Assembly: GCA_035772735.1 (NCBI GenBank)
Contig: JASDFA010000010.1
Coordinates: 138,015,001 to 138,079,000, forward strand
Direction: 5' to 3'
Source: Datura wrightii
Lineage: Eukaryota > Streptophyta > Magnoliopsida > Solanales > Solanaceae
Length of the DNA: 64,000 bases
Under the pieces are notes generated by a model, which saw only the letters and a program-made list of their open reading frames with translations, did not search any database and was not told where the DNA came from. Within the stretch, counting starts at the first letter, position 1, and the number at the start of each line of letters is the position of its first letter. This document shows positions 21,818-34,698 of this stretch, in pieces. Made by a program: the position numbers and the translations under genes.

Positions 21818-23062
21818 GACACGACTCCCAAAAACATGCATAGAGGCTTGTACATAAATCATTAACATCATGCATAAAACTTCATTGGCTAAGATATAAC
21901 ATTTATCATCATTGATCCCCTTTAGAACATGCTTATCCAAGAATCAAGGCCCTTCTTATCGGCCAACATCATAAATCGATAAATCATAAAATTCATTTCA
22001 TAAATCATAAATCATTCTTCATTATGTGGGCATTGACCAATGCTTCATCATACACAATTATTTCAAAATATGCTCATAAACATGGGTAACTCGGATTCAT
22101 GCATTTTCATGATCAATAAATTTAAAATAATGAATATTCATCATAAATCATAATTTTCTTGAACTTCCATAAATGGGCAATTTAGATTTAAAAAGATTGA
22201 AACATGAATTTGAGGAAAATAATACAAAACCTGTCCAACAGGCATAATTCAATAATTAAGACTCAATTAAATCATACCCATAAAGAGAAATCACATTTTC
22301 ATGCATTTGGGCAAAACCCCATAGACTTGAATAAGAGGATTCATGACTTTAATCGAAATTGGGCATGGGTGAGGAAGAATTCCACCCATTTTAAAACCCT
22401 ACATACCTGGGAATAGATGGACTTAAAGTTCCTTGAACACCCACAAAGAATTTGATGACGATTTGGGGAAGAAGGCCTTGAATCTCCCAAAAACCTCTCT
22501 AAAATCCTTGCATAAGAATGGGCATGCATAAAGGGCTTAACCCATCTTATATAACTAGGAAACATATCCAAAACGACATAGTTTAGGCCTTAGGGACTTA
22601 GGAAGTTGCGAAAACACCCTTATTAAAACGCAGAAATTTCTGGTCGCCAGTCCTCATGAAGGACCTAATAGGTTGTTGCCACAGGGCACAACTCGTTGCC
22701 TTGATTCGTTGAGTCCACTACCCAATCCTCCAAGGGAATCCCATGAGTGACTTCATGAGTCGTGAGGTTAAACCACAACTCGTGGTCACCTTCCGTGGCC
22801 TACACTGGCCATCACATTTTGTCAATCCTCTAGGGTTGACCACGGGTGACCTCACGAGTCATGAGGTCTGACCACGACTCGTGGTTAGGCCCGTGGCCCC
22901 CTCACTCAGACTTTGCCAAACCAAGTTGACCATGAGTCACCTCACGACTCGTGTTCACTCCTCACAACCAACCTCACGGGTCGTTCTTTGACTTGGTGCA
23001 AAATTTCAGTTTTTCTCCGTTTTCACTTCCGGGTCTGATCCTTGGGTTCTCTGACTATAACA
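21818..23062 (-). repeat. 5' LTR of element B, part 2
   Basis: It starts with the GACAC copy (21818-21822), then continues the B LTR to TATAACA at 23062. It includes the palindrome-rich U3 block (about 22650-22985), with variants of the words seen at 9395-9725, and AAAACGACATAGTTTAGG (22570-22587). Confidence 0.92.
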
Positions 23063-23883
23063 CCAGGTAAGTTATTATGTGTTGTTTGTACCTTTAAGGC
23101 TTATGGGGGTCTGATTAGGTTCTTGTTTGTATATGTATACTTGTTAGTTAGATGTTTCAGATGGTGAGATCGTTCAGGTTAAACTCTTACCCTTCTTCAT
23201 GACTACTTAAGTTTTATCAGCTTTCATTCAATTATCATTTTACTACCTTACATATTCGGTACATATTGTACTGACGCCTATCCTTGGGGCATTGCATTAC
23301 TTGCTTGTAGGTGTGGATAGACGCGGTTTGGGTCGCTCTTAGTCATCAAATAGAGTTAATAGTTAGTTCAGCTCCCTTCCTCCGGAGTTGGTAGTTAAGC
23401 GAGGTTTGTCCTTTTGTTGTACAGCTTATGGGTAGGTCAGGGCCCTGTCTCGACCACTATTCCACTCTTAGAGGCTTGCAGGCTACAGATTTTCAGTAGT
23501 TAGCTTTTATTGCTAGACGTGTGGGGCTCTATGTATGTTTTATTTCGCGTGATGGCCGTGTGGGGCCTTATTTAGCTGTCAGTTAGCGGCCTTGTCGGCT
23601 ATAGCGTAGTTTAGTTGCCTGATTTCATTTCAGTTATAACTAGACAACATGGTGGTCTTGTCGAACCACATAGGATCCCTGTTATTGTGTTGGTGGTGGT
23701 TAGCTGTCTTGTTTTACAGGTGGCCTTATCGGCCAGAGGCTGTATTTACAACCGAGATATATCTCGTCATTTTCTTGAATTAAGTTACAGGCATACACTA
23801 GTAGTGCACCAGGCCAGTCAGGTTAGTCCAGATCCTAATGTGGCACTAGATGCTAGTCATGCCTCCCTAGGTGGGGCGTGACA
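23063..23883 (+). repeat. 3' LTR of element A, part 2
   Basis: It begins with the CCAGG copy left by B and then matches 813-1627 of the 5' LTR. GTACTGAC is at 23268-23275. It ends GGGGCGTGACA at 23883, and element D sequence follows. Confidence 0.9.
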
Positions 23884-25953
23884 GAAGTCCTACTTGATCT
23901 TACTTTTGGCTGTTCCTGGATTAGTGGAGTAATATACTAAGGGCAAGTATATTGGTCATTGCATGTTGCATGTGAATTCTTTGTGAGAATGAGCTTAATT
24001 TCAAATACGCGTGCATGTTTTAATGTGTAAATTTGTGAGCAAAAATGGGTATCTCTCTTGTTGTGAGGGCACATATTTGAGGAAAGATGAAATTCATGTT
24101 GGACTTCTTGATTGAGTAAATTGCATGAGTTCTAAGCTCTAGAGTCTATTCATGAGGCTAGGAGGTCTTAACTTAGTTATATGTTATTTTAGTTATATAC
24201 ATATATATAGAGAGAGAGAGCATGCTTTATTACCGTCTAATCAATCATGGTAGCCTTAACTCGAGTTGTCTTGTGTTAATTAGTGATGTGGAGTCCTTAT
24301 GCATGAGATGTAATAGAGTTGTTGGAGGACGAACAAGGCTTTAAGTGTGGGGTAGTGATCTTGGGCATATTTACATTCCCAAGTGCTATTTTATATCTTA
24401 TTTTGAATCATTTTTGTCGACTAAATTGAGTATAATCTCATATGGTTTGTGTATAATCGTGTGAATGAACTAACCTACGTGATTAGCCCATGTTTGTAGG
24501 TAAAATATGCTAAGGATGGGCTTAAGATGATGATGCACGACCAAAGAGGAGCTTCGGAATGATTTTAGCAGAAAACGCATGAAGGTGTCAAGAGCAGTGC
24601 ATTACCGTGCCAGGCAACGTGCCACGCCGGTAAATAAGAGCGCCAGGCAGCGTATTATGCTGGCCGAGTGCCGCGAGAAGGGTCGTACCATTCATGGGTG
24701 TGTGCGCGTGAGTGACAAATTCCAGTAGTTGTGCGCGATGGCGTCGTGCCACGATAGGAAGTTTGCGTGTCGGGCGTCGTGCCATGCCTACCATGTTGCG
24801 TGACCATGTCCATGCTACACCGACCAGTGCGCCAATGCCATGCCAAATGCCCAAATTTCCAGAACACCTGCCCGACTACTCTATGTCATGGAGGCTGTGT
24901 GGCGCGACCAACAATGTGACACGGAGCTGGTTTTCACATAGAAAATTTTGCAGTTTCCTACTTAGTATAAATTAAACACTTAGCAGCTTTATTTCGGCAT
25001 CACGTATTATTTTTGGGAAAGCATAGAGGAGAGAAGGGAGAATGGAGGAAACTCACCTAGGGTTCATTTTTCTTTAATTCATCTTTACCATCTCTTGTAG
25101 TTACTTGAATTCAAATATGTTTTTGATTTCTTGTATGAACATGAGTGGCTAAAACCCTTCTTCTAGGATTGAGGCCACGAAACATGATTGTAATTGCATA
25201 AATTCATAGTCGGTTCAAGTTTTCATTGTTTTTAGTCTTGTATTCTTATTTTCCATTGTTTTAATGCTTGATCACCACTATAATGTACTTGTTAAGTTTA
25301 GGCAAAATTCGAAAGAGCAAAAACCTAGGTTAGAACTAGGAATGCAAGAAGTGAGTTTTTGTCTTCAAGACTTGATTCGCGATTAGGATAGCAATATACC
25401 TAATTCGCGTCGCTTGGTTATAAAATGGGAAGATATCTAGACACCGAATTTTAAATTGTCACATCACTGCTCATAGAAGTAGTTGTGAGACCAAGTTAGG
25501 TTAAATGGTTAGAGGTTCGAAAGTCCACAACCAAGGGCATTAACCCCATAAACTACTCCACATAGATAAATGCATATGAATTAGGATGTCACATCCCCAC
25601 TTGTAAGGCTAATTTGTAATGTTTAGAGGCTCAAAAGACCATGAGTATTGCATATATCTTTTGAGACAACAAATGAAAGCATATACTTGAAGCAAGTTGA
25701 GTGTAGCATTGCATGATTGTTTGGCCTTAACTCTAGATGCTTCTTATCATTGTTTTACTTCAATTAAATTTGTGATCACCCATAGATTGTAATAACAAAC
25801 AAACCAAAATTTCTTGGTTACGTCAATAGTTTTGAAGTTTGAAGTAATACTTGTCCTATAATTCACCAAAAAGAATCGTCCATGTGGGTTCGGCATCCGG
25901 TTCTTCAGAGTCACTTTACTACTTGTACAACTGCGTGCGCTAAAGCACGAACA
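23884..25953 (+). mobile_element. Element D: tail and 3' LTR of an Athila-like element related to C
   Basis: Positions 23884-24355 align with the end of the C interior (from about 19905), including AAGTCCTACTTGATCTTAC and the run before the polypurine tract. The stem TTGTTGG-AGGA-CGAACAA (24319-24336) and tract AAGTGTGGGG (24344-24353) precede an LTR at 24356-25953 (about 1598 bp, TGATCTTGGG to CGAACA). The left part is outside the window beyond element A. The right end abuts the RNase H frame of element E at 25954, so D inserted into E. A GA repeat is at about 24208-24220, and TATAAATT near 24965 is the likely TATA box. Confidence 0.85.
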
Positions 25954-26415
25954 ATGAGTCTGATAGTTCTTCTCATGAACCATAAGTTGTCTGGAAGCAT
26001 AAGCTATCACCTTACCATGCTACATTAGAACACAATCACGACCAACTCTGGAGGCATCACAATAGATCACAAACCCATCTGAACCTTCTAGTAGAGTCAT
26101 AAATAGTGTTGTACTGAGTCGGGTCTTCAATTCCAAAAAACTCTTGTCACAAACAACTGACCATTGAAACTTCACCTTCTTTTGAGTTAGTCTGGTCAAA
26201 GAAGAGGTGATGGAGGAGAATCCTTCTTCGAATCGTCTATAATAACCGGCTAAGCCTAAGAAACTCCTGATGTCTGATGGAGAAGTGGGTCTTGGCCAGT
26301 CCTTAACTGCCGCTATCTTTTGAGGATCCACCTGAATACCTTCACTAGAGACCACATGACAGAGGAATACCACTAATTTTAGCCAAAATTCACACTTGCT
26401 AAATTTGGCCAACAA
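25954..26415 (-). pseudogene. RNase H start and RT end of E
   Basis: Minus-strand reading shows LAKFSKCEFWLK, DIRSFLGLAGYYRRF, GFVIYCDASRVG and, after a stop, IAYASRQLMVHEKNYQTH. The last codons meet the end of element D at 25953/25954, so the rest of RNase H was displaced by that insertion. Confidence 0.85.
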
Positions 26416-26990
26416 CTAGTAGTCCCTGAGTGTCTGCAGAACTATTCCCATATGGTCTGCATGCTCCTACTCTATTCTGGAGTAAACCAAAATACCGTCT
26501 ATAAAGACAAGAATGAACATGTCCAGGTATGGTTTGAATACCCTATTCATCAAATCATAAAAGTTGCAGGAGCATTGGTTAGTCCAAAAGACATGACTAC
26601 AAATTTGTAGGGACCATACCAAGTTCTGAAGGTTATTTTCGGGATGCCGTATTCTCTAACCCTTAGTTGGTAGTATCTTGATCTAAGATCTACCTTGGAA
26701 AAGCAACTAGCTCCCTGAAGTTGGTCAAACAAGTCATCAATCTTGGCTAGAAGATACCTTTTCTTGATTGTAACCAATAGTCGATACACATTTTGATTGA
26801 ACCGTCTTTCTTTCATGCGAATAGCACTGGGGCACCCCATGGAGAGATATTGGGTTTGATGAAACCCTTATCTAGAAGGTCTTTCAGTTGTTCCTTCAAC
26901 TCCTTAAGCTCAACTGGAGCCATTCTGTAAGGAGGAATGGAGATGGGCTAGATATTTGGAAGAAAGTCTATGCCAAAGTCTATTTCCCGC
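26416..26990 (-). pseudogene. Reverse transcriptase of E (active site changed)
   Basis: Blocks include KIDDLFDQLQGASCFSKVDL, VMSFGLTNAPATFM and, around 26480-26530, VFIDGILVYS. The second catalytic aspartate is Gly. At least two frame changes and several stops are present. The finger region towards 26990 is readable in pieces. Confidence 0.85.
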
Positions 26991-27175
26991 TCGAGATGGA
27001 CCCTGGGGAGATATCAGGAAACTTATTTAAAACTGGAACTGATTAAAGTGTCAGGGCCTCGAAACTAGAATCTTTGACCCTGACCAAATGATAGATGTAC
27101 CCCTTAGCGAATCATTTTCCTAGCCTTAAGGTATGAGATGAACCAACCCATAGGCATTGACGTACTACCCTTCCA

Positions 27176-27500
27176 TTATAGGACGGGTTTGTTAGGAAAC
27201 AAAAATCTAATGACTCTGATTTTGCAGTCAACTAAGGCATAGCAAGAATATAACCAGTCCATGCCAAGAATAAGGTCAAAATTGACCATATCTAGCTCTA
27301 CTAGATCAACTGAGGTGACTTTATAAAATACTGTGATCGGATAATCCCCTATACACCTAGCTAGCTCTAATTCATTCACTAATCAGAGTAGAGACTGAAA
27401 ACAACTCTGAGAGGATTTCTAGACTTATATTAAACTGTATAGTAATGTAAGGAGTCACAAAGGAAAGCGTGGCTCTCCTGGATCTAGTAAAGCATAAACA
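27176..27500 (-). pseudogene. Protease region of E
   Basis: The open piece contains VDLVELDMVNFDLILGMDWL, the second half of the retropepsin-like domain. The active-site half (27380-27500) is out of frame, with a LTRS/ATLSF-like remnant. Position between RT and gag fits. Confidence 0.72.
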
Positions 27501-27589
27501 TCTATCTGAAAGAGGCGTAACATACCAATGACTATGTCAGGTGAGTTCTCCTGGTCCTGATGGGAGGATAAAGCATAGAAACAATTTTG

Positions 27590-28731
27590 GCACTGATCAC
27601 CACATGTACCTGAGGTAGTACCTTGCTGAGTTAGATGACCTAGTAGAGTTGCTGATGTGGTGGACTAGGTGTTCCCTCGTCTTGTTGCTGGGCAACCCCT
27701 CAATTTTTGACCCAGATGGCCACACCCAAAATAACCATCCTTGCCTAGACGGCACTCTCCCAGATGGTTCTTGCCACACTTAGGACATGTTGAAAAAGTG
27801 CGGCTGCTGGAGACATGGCTCTGGGACTGGGAGCCTGATGTTCCACCTCTCCTATCCTTATGAGGCCTAGAAGATAGTGAACTAGTTGAAGAAGGTGCTG
27901 GAGGCCTCTGTTGCTGCTGCTAGGGGCGTTACCACCACCTGACCTCTGCGGGGAAAACTCAAACTGCCCTATCATCACCTATTTACTTTCCCTTTCTATC
28001 TCCTTTAGTTTCTTTGCCTCTATCTGCTATGCGTAGATGATGAGACTGGAGATTTCTATGTCTTTGATAAGCATAGTAGTTCTGCACTCCTTGACCACGA
28101 GGTCCGAGACTCCATTCACAAACTTGAGCATGCGAGCCCTTAGCTCAGCAACCATTTTCAGAGCATACCTTGACAGTTGAGTAAACTTTAATGCATACTC
28201 CTATACTATCATGTTGTTTTGTCTCAAATTCATAAATTCAGTAGCCGTAGCTTCCCTTAACTCCTAGGGAAAAAACCTGTCCAAGAATGCAGTCACAAAA
28301 TCGTCCTATTCCACCAGACCTGCAACAATCCGCCTTCCCTCCTTTCACTGCTTAAACCAAATCTGAATCACCCCTTTTAACTGATAGGCAACAAGATCAG
28401 CACTTTCTATAGAGGTAACACCCATGATTTTGGTGATCTTCTGAATCTCATCAATGAATTCTTGTGGGTCATTATTCACTTTAGACCTGTGAAATGTTAG
28501 GGGATTCATTCGAGTAAAATCCTAAACTCTGGCAGCAACAGCAGACCCATTAGAATTTACAGGCATAATGACCTGCTGGTTAACTTGGTTGGTCATTGCC
28601 TTAGCCAGCATCTAAATAGCAGCGCGGAACTCATCATGTGACAAATGATCATCTTGAGGGGCCGTTTGAGCTGGTGGGGCTGACTGATTAGCATTTTTAG
28701 TCCTCCTTCCATTTCCTCTCTTGGAAGACAT
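27590..28731 (-). pseudogene. gag of E (broken)
   Basis: The probable start is at 28731-28729, reading MSSKRGNGRRTKN. Near 27735-27790 the minus strand encodes CPKCGKNHLGECRLGKDGY followed by CGHLG, a variant zinc knuckle and the start of a second. Multiple stops and frameshifts intervene. Confidence 0.75.
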
Positions 28732-28920
28732 CATCGACTGAAAAGGAATATAGCACGAGTTAGGAGGACATATTAGAGAAAACACTATAAGCACGATAAG
28801 AATCTTCAAGAAAGGGAATTTTCCTTAAAAAAACGCTTGTAGCCTCCCGCTCGTAAGTATAGCGTGCTTCACACCCATGAAAAGGACTCGACTTGGTGCC
28901 GCTTTCAGACATCCTAGGAC

Positions 28921-28932
28921 ACTCTAATACCA
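28921..28932 (-). other. Primer-binding site of E (decayed iMet site)
   Basis: On the minus strand TGGTATTAGAGT differs from TGGTATCAGAGC at two bases, both C to T. The LTR starts four bases away at 28937. Confidence 0.75.
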
Positions 28933-28936
28933 AGTT

Positions 28937-28981
28937 TGTCACAACCCGAGTTCACACCCTGGATGCGATACGGTACTTAGG
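28937..28981 (-). repeat. 5' LTR of E, piece 1
   Basis: It starts TGTCACAACCC, homologous to the LTR start of B on the + strand. It ends with TTAGG, the target duplicated by F. Confidence 0.85.
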
Positions 28982-29616
28982 TGTTACACCCCGAAAAATT
29001 TTTGGTAATTATTTGATGTTTTGATGATATGTTAAATGAAGTATGGGTTTTATATTTGCCGTAGATGACAAGGGAAATGTGTACGAACGGAAAACCGAAG
29101 AGTATGTGAAGTTCATATGTAAGGGTCAATTTTAAATAACTATATCTCCTAGTATATAATGAATTAGAAGCCCCACGACCTATAAAATCAAAGGTCTTTG
29201 AGTCTAGTTTTCATAACATCAAACCTATTGTCAATCGGAGTTAGGAGTAAAACGTTATAGATATTTTACCGTGACACTGTCGGGCAGTAAGGAGGCCACC
29301 GCCCTAAAACGGCCACCGCCCAACTTGCTTTATATTTTAAGTCATGACTTATCAAATCATTTTCAATATTTCCAGTATTAAGGTGCCTGCTTATCCTCTG
29401 AAATTCTCTCAAATTTCCAAAAAACAACTAAGGAAAACACTAAGTTAAACTCCATTAAACTAAAGTTATGTGAAGGGGATCTACCATAAGGTGAAGGTGG
29501 TGTGTTGGTGGTTGTTTTGGCTGCACTTGGGCAGTGTTGCTGTGGTGAATTTGCTGCGTTCTTGGAGCTTTCCTAATCTATATATACGTTCACTCTTAGT
29601 AGGGATTAAACACAAG

Positions 29617-29625
29617 TATAAAAGG
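29617..29625 (+). promoter_or_regulatory. Candidate TATA box in 5' LTR of F
   Basis: TATAAAAGG, repeated at 35335-35343 in the 3' LTR. It sits at the left edge of the best-conserved part of the LTR, as expected if a transcript leader follows. Not proven. Confidence 0.5.
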
Positions 29626-32324
29626 TAAGGATTCTACTACTATCCTTGCTTGAATTGTTGATTACAAGACTAGAAGTTGGAGGTGTGTTGGTGTGTTGGT
29701 GAACTGTTTTGTGGCATTTGAGACAGCAAGGTTGCTGTATTTTTGGACAAGAGGTTGAGGCAAATTACTCCTATTTTTAACCAAGAACAAATCCCCAGCA
29801 AAAGGAGAGTATTTCACCCCTTTTTAACCTCTCAAATTGTAAAGCAAAAATATGGAAATTGGCAGTTAAGTGAGCTGCCGATGGACTGTTTGTGAGCTAA
29901 GTATTGCTCATTTTCCTTAGGATTTTTGGCTGTTTATTTTGCTAGAATTATACTTCATATTTAGGGAAAGAATTACAGCAGAACTAAGGTAAAATTTCCT
30001 CTTGTTTCTCCCTTAAAAGTTAGTGAAAACTAGTTGAGAAAATGGCTAACTGTTGTTGATGTTGCCGTGTGTTGTTGTTGCTATTGTGACTACCATTGTT
30101 TAGTTATTTTGGCTGAATTTTGTGATATAGATTAAGCTTTTCATTGGCCTATAATACCACTAGATTAATGAGGTTGAAGGCTGATCATTGAAATAGGAAA
30201 TTGGCTAGAGAAAAGTTCATCGGAGAAAGGTATGTAAGGCGTTCTTTGTCTCTTGATTTTCAAGCACGAATTCATGCCGAGGATTAATTCGGAATTCTCC
30301 TATACTTAAGATTCTGTAGTAGCATATTATGGTTCCTCCCAGTTGTTAGAATTACTTGGTATTAAGGTGTGTATTTTCTAAAGAGTTGGAACGCATGAAT
30401 GTGAAGCGGAGAGGGCAATTGCCTTCTATTATGGTCATAGTTGTAAATTGAGTCTGAAGTCTCCTCGGCGTGGGCACTATGAGCTGGTCCTTTACATTAT
30501 GTTATGTATTTGTTGTGTCAAAGTTGTTTCACATTATGGTTGTTAAGAAATTTGGTAAGCATGGCAAGACGACGACGCGCAGACAAACCTAATAATTGAA
30601 ATCGGGTTTTAACTCAATAAGGGCTAACGAGGGTAACGAAATGGGACTTCCTTATGACAGTTACCTACCCTCTCATATTCATGTTTTAAGGTACCTAGGG
30701 CCATGAGATGATTCCCCAATCCCTCTTCCCTAAGCTAAGAGACTAATTAATACGTTCCTTAATTAACCGATATGTTAAACTTGGAAGATAGAACCCGAAT
30801 GGGTAAACTATTGATATTTCTATGGGACCATCTTTATTGGAAGGTTATGCACAATATCTTGATGTTAACATTTTTGACGAAAATCATAATATATATATAT
30901 ATAGATATATATATATATATTTATGCTTACACTCAAACTACGCGCTAAAGCGGCAAGGATTGCATTTAGAAAGTCGCTATATGTTTATTAGAGCTCTTGA
31001 GTTATCTAGACCTCCTGAGAACTGCTTAAGACTTTAAGTAGACACGTCGCATGTTCTTTGAAAGTTGTAGATGTGTAAGAAAATTAACCTAAGTGTAAAA
31101 GTTGAGGCGCTAGTAGCAAGGAAGAGATAAGAGTAAATGTTAGACCTTTTAAGGTAATATGTGAGGAATATGCCTTCTGTCCGTAGTTGATTTCAAGAAC
31201 CTTTGAGCGACGTTAAAATATGAGCAAGACGAGTTTAAGAGACAAGGTTGGCAATTAGGTAAGAAGGTAAGTGCATACAAGAATTGCTAGAATAGTGAAC
31301 ACGAGAGTAAATAATTAGGTAGGGAATGACGCATCCTGTTTGGAAAAGAATTTATGATGAATACGAAAAGTAGAGCTAAAGGTTGTTAAATTTGATGATA
31401 AGTGTTACGATTGTTAATGAATTAGGCAAATAGCTAGCAAGATTTACCCTATTCTAAAGACGTTTAGCAAAAGAGTTATAAATAAAGTTGTTTATGTTCA
31501 GTTGTGTTAAGCTAATGAAAGGCCAGTAAAGTGTTAACTCCCTAAGAAATAATTAGGATCGAATATTTTGAGATAGTGACTCAAGTTAAAGAGAAGAACT
31601 TCATTGTACTTTTAAACAATTATCTTTGATTAATTGTTCTAAGAGTTGGATTAACTTTTTCAAGTTTTAAAGGATTTTATTTTTCTTAGAAGTTTCTAAA
31701 CTGTTTATAATGCTGCTAAGCTTTTCTAAGCTCCACATATATTGCAATGTTTCACATAAGCTTTTCCTACGCCGTCTGAAGCACGACTATAAGTCTTTAT
31801 TTATTTTAAGGCAACCCCTAGAAAGTTGCCTAGAATTTGTATATTAAAGAGCTCCAAGTTTGAGATACACAAGTTATGTCTTTTGGTTCATAAGTTACCT
31901 CGAGATGTGATATGATGTGCAATGAATGAGGTATGCTCACAATTCTTGATATGAAAGTATGAAAGTCAAACGAGTATAAGCATGAAATGAATGCTCAGAT
32001 TGTTAATAGAAAATGTTAGGTTAAGTGATTCCTCTCTGCTCCTCGTGTTAGAATTGCTAGCAGATGTTTAAAATCATGAATGTGAGTCTACACATGTCTT
32101 TATGATATTCCAGTTATAGAAACTTCCCTAGAATTCATTCACAGCATATGTATGTATTTAAATGCTAAGTGAAAGACCTATATGTGTATGGAATAATTGT
32201 AGTATTAGGGGTCGTGGTAAGATCCTACACATGTTATAGTTACTAATCAGCATATTTTATGGTTTCCAGTATTTAGATAATTTGTATGAGCTCTGTCAGC
32301 TCCATTTATGATGGTTATTAAGAT

Positions 32325-32590
32325 GTATATTTATTTTACCCTGGTGTGGTACACCGGCTGGAGGTCTTTTTATTTTACCCTAGTGTGGTACACGGCTGGA
32401 GATCTTTTTATTTTACCCCGGTGTGGTACATCAGTAGGAGATCTTTTTATTTTACCCTGGTGTGGTACATTGGTTGGAATTTTACCCCGGTGTGGTACAC
32501 CTGCTGGAGATCTTTTTATTTTACCCCGGTGTGGTACATCGGTTGGAGATATTTTTATTTTACCCCAGTGCAGTACACTGGCTGGACGGA
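32325..32590 (+). repeat. 39-bp tandem array, 5' LTR of F (seven units)
   Basis: Units recur at 39 bp (one shortened to 30 bp), at about 32344, 32383, 32421, 32460, 32490, 32529 and 32568. Each is built on CCGGTGT-GGT-ACACCGG followed by a T-rich spacer. The last unit has CCAGTG and CACTGG, changed in both arms. Confidence 0.92.
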
Positions 32591-33390
32591 TTTTATATAA
32601 TTTACAGGTGGCTGGTCGCTTGCATTACAGTTATAGTTTCTTTCTTGTGCATTTCTTAATTGCATTTTTGTCTCTTTGTAGAGTTATTATCAGGTTTTAG
32701 TTTCCAGGATTCCAGGTTGTTACCATTCCTTATTCCTGGTTCAGTTTTCTTGAGTTCAGTTATGATATAGTAAGTTGTTATCAATTACAGGTTGCAGAGT
32801 TCCAGATTATATTTATCCTCTATATGTTTATGTACTAAGTCAGTTATTACAGGATTGTTATCTCATGGTTACAGTTTCAGCCTTACATACCAGTACATTT
32901 CATTCGTACTTACGTCCCCTTGCTTGGGGACCTACGTTCGTGCCGCAGGTGCAAGTAGAGGTCAGGATGGCCAGTTGAGTAGCAGTTCATGAGATCAACA
33001 GATGGTTGGTATGCTCTTTTCTTCCTGGAGCTAGGGCTTAGTTATTTATGCTTGAGTTTTGAGATGCAATTATGCGTAGGTCAGCGCCCTATTCCGACCA
33101 TCAGTCAATTTACTCTTAGAGGTTTTGTGGACTTAGTGTGTACAGTGTTATTTAGTTTGTGGCCTCGTCAGCTTATTGTTGCTTAGTTTAGCACACTAAT
33201 TGCCTTGGTTGTATTTCGATTGTTTACCCCGTATTGTTGAGACCTTATGGGTCCATTTTATTCTTCAGTTGATTATGGCAAGTGGCCTGGATGGCCTAAG
33301 TGTTACAGTTATAGATGTCATATAGCCGGCTTCTGGATCAATCATGAATCGAGTGCCGGTTGCGCCCTACCCCAGTTTTGGGGCGTGATA

Positions 33391-34698
33391 GACTTGGTAT
33401 CAGAGCGAAGTCGTATCCTAGGGAATCCACAAGCCGTGTCTAGTAGAGTCTTGCTTATGAGTATGTTGTGCACCATACTTATAATCAGGATGCTATAGGG
33501 CATTTAGGGGTTGTTTCACTTTGTTTATTAATAGATCGTGTTATAGAGAAAAGATGTAAGGGCTGTTTGAAGTCTAAATCGTGCTTATGTTTTAGAATTC
33601 ACCTGAAGTAAGGAAGATGGCTATGAGATTCTTGAAAAAGGTCCCAGTCGCCCCTCCTGTTGATCCGAGAAATAGATTATATGCTTGAAGTGAGTTTTGT
33701 TTTACTCCCCGTGTTATAGTTCCTCTAGTTCTAGTCAAAGCTACCGTGAGAAGGGACTCAGCCCCTCATGTTGTCCTAGTTTCAGTAGAGCCAGGAGGAG
33801 GTAGAGTTTTTTTTGTCCTCCAGCACCTTCAGCTATATCAAAGGGATGAGATTTTGAGGAAGCATTTCATATGTTAACCCAAATAGTGACATTTCAAGAA
33901 TCAGCTGCTGAAATTAATGGCAGGTTCTAGGGAAATACTTCTGAGAGCTTTAGTGCCTGTGGATTTTGAGCCTAAATCCCCTAGCCTTTACGGATTAGTG
34001 CTTACCACGGGAACTTCAATGAGTTCGAGCTAGTATATTTTTGTACCTAAAGCACGGCAGCATGAGTATTCATGAATATAGTCTCAGGTTTAATTCTTTG
34101 GCCAATATGCTTCGGATAAGGTGCGAAATATGAGGGGGTATATCAATTGTATTAGGTTTGATAGAGGATCTGATTCACCGTCTTCAAGTACCGACATAAA
34201 AGTAGAATAGAGTGGAGGATACCAGGTCAACAGGATTATTTAAGGCTCCTTGTAGTGTTTCAAGGCACTAGGTGGCCAGACATTTAGTTTCTCTTGAAGA
34301 CTTAGTCCCTTTTTGTTTTCCTAGATCACGCTTTAGTTTCATTTATCAGGACTGCCAATAATGGGTCGTGGTAAAAGCAAAGTTAAAAGCATAGCTTCAG
34401 ATTTAACATTGATCTTGTATCTTAAGTAGTGAATGGAAAGTGATATTGGAGTTAATTATATGTCGTGGTAGTGTATAAATTTTCTTATGGTTAGAAAAGT
34501 TCATCGATTATATAGTGTTAAGGCACGTCTGCCTTATGTTAGATAAATGGAATGAGTTAAATAAATATAGTTTGATATGAAGCAACGACTGGAAAGGATA
34601 TGTTTATGAATATATGGAATGTATGTTTATGATGGAAGACAAGGATGACTTAAAGGTGTTATGACATTCGAGGACGAATGTTTCTAAGGGGGGGAGGA
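33391..34698 (+). other. Core of F: primer site, gag relic, polypurine tract
   Basis: TGGTATCAGAGC at 33395-33406 is a perfect iMet primer site. Between about 33790 and 34260, short stretches in changing frames resemble chromovirus gag (EAFHMLTQIVTFQ, SLRFNSLANM, GLIEDLIHRLQ), all broken by stops. The end has stem CATTCG-AGGA-CGAATG (34665-34680) and the tract AAGGGGGGGAGGA (34686-34698). I see no RT or integrase. Confidence 0.8.

Larger units (their letters stand above)
7687..23062 (-). mobile_element. Element B: Ty3/gypsy chromovirus, minus strand, interrupted by C
   Basis: The element is bounded by TG at 7687 and CA at 23062 and by the target duplication CCAGG (7682-7686 and 23063-23067). 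Read on the minus strand, the order is LTR, iMet primer site, gag, protease, RT, RNase H, integrase, chromodomain, polypurine tract, LTR. LTRs are about 2.1 kb. The coding part holds stops and frameshifts, but the RT catalytic box FIDD is intact. A chromodomain-like tail identifies a chromovirus, most like Tekay/Del (inference). Its 5' LTR was later hit by element C. Confidence 0.93.
1..23883 (+). mobile_element. Element A: Ty3/gypsy chromovirus, decayed, interrupted by element B
   Basis: Order on the + strand is LTR, primer site, gag, protease, RT, RNase H, integrase, LTR, which is Ty3/gypsy order. Positions 1-1627 are the 5' LTR, truncated by the window edge: base 1 aligns with about 6865 of the 3' LTR. 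The 3' LTR is split at 7686/23063 by element B, which duplicated CCAGG. The internal region carries stops and frameshifts in gag, RT and RNase H, so the copy is dead. The right end (TGACA at 23879-23883) abuts the tail of element D, so A inserted into D; its TSD cannot be checked because the left end is outside. The iMet primer site and integrase sequence fit a chromovirus of the Tekay/Del type. That clade call is inference, because the chromodomain itself is missing here. Confidence 0.9.
28982..33390 (+). repeat. 5' LTR of F
   Basis: 4409 bp. TATAAAAGG at 29617-29625 is the best promoter box. Downstream to about 30300 the sequence is almost the same as in the other LTR. It contains a short interrupted (TA)n run (about 30886-30920), a seven-copy 39-bp array (32325-32590) and the stem GTCCCC/GGGGAC (32914-32931). 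Open frames through the array are repeat artefacts. Confidence 0.93.
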
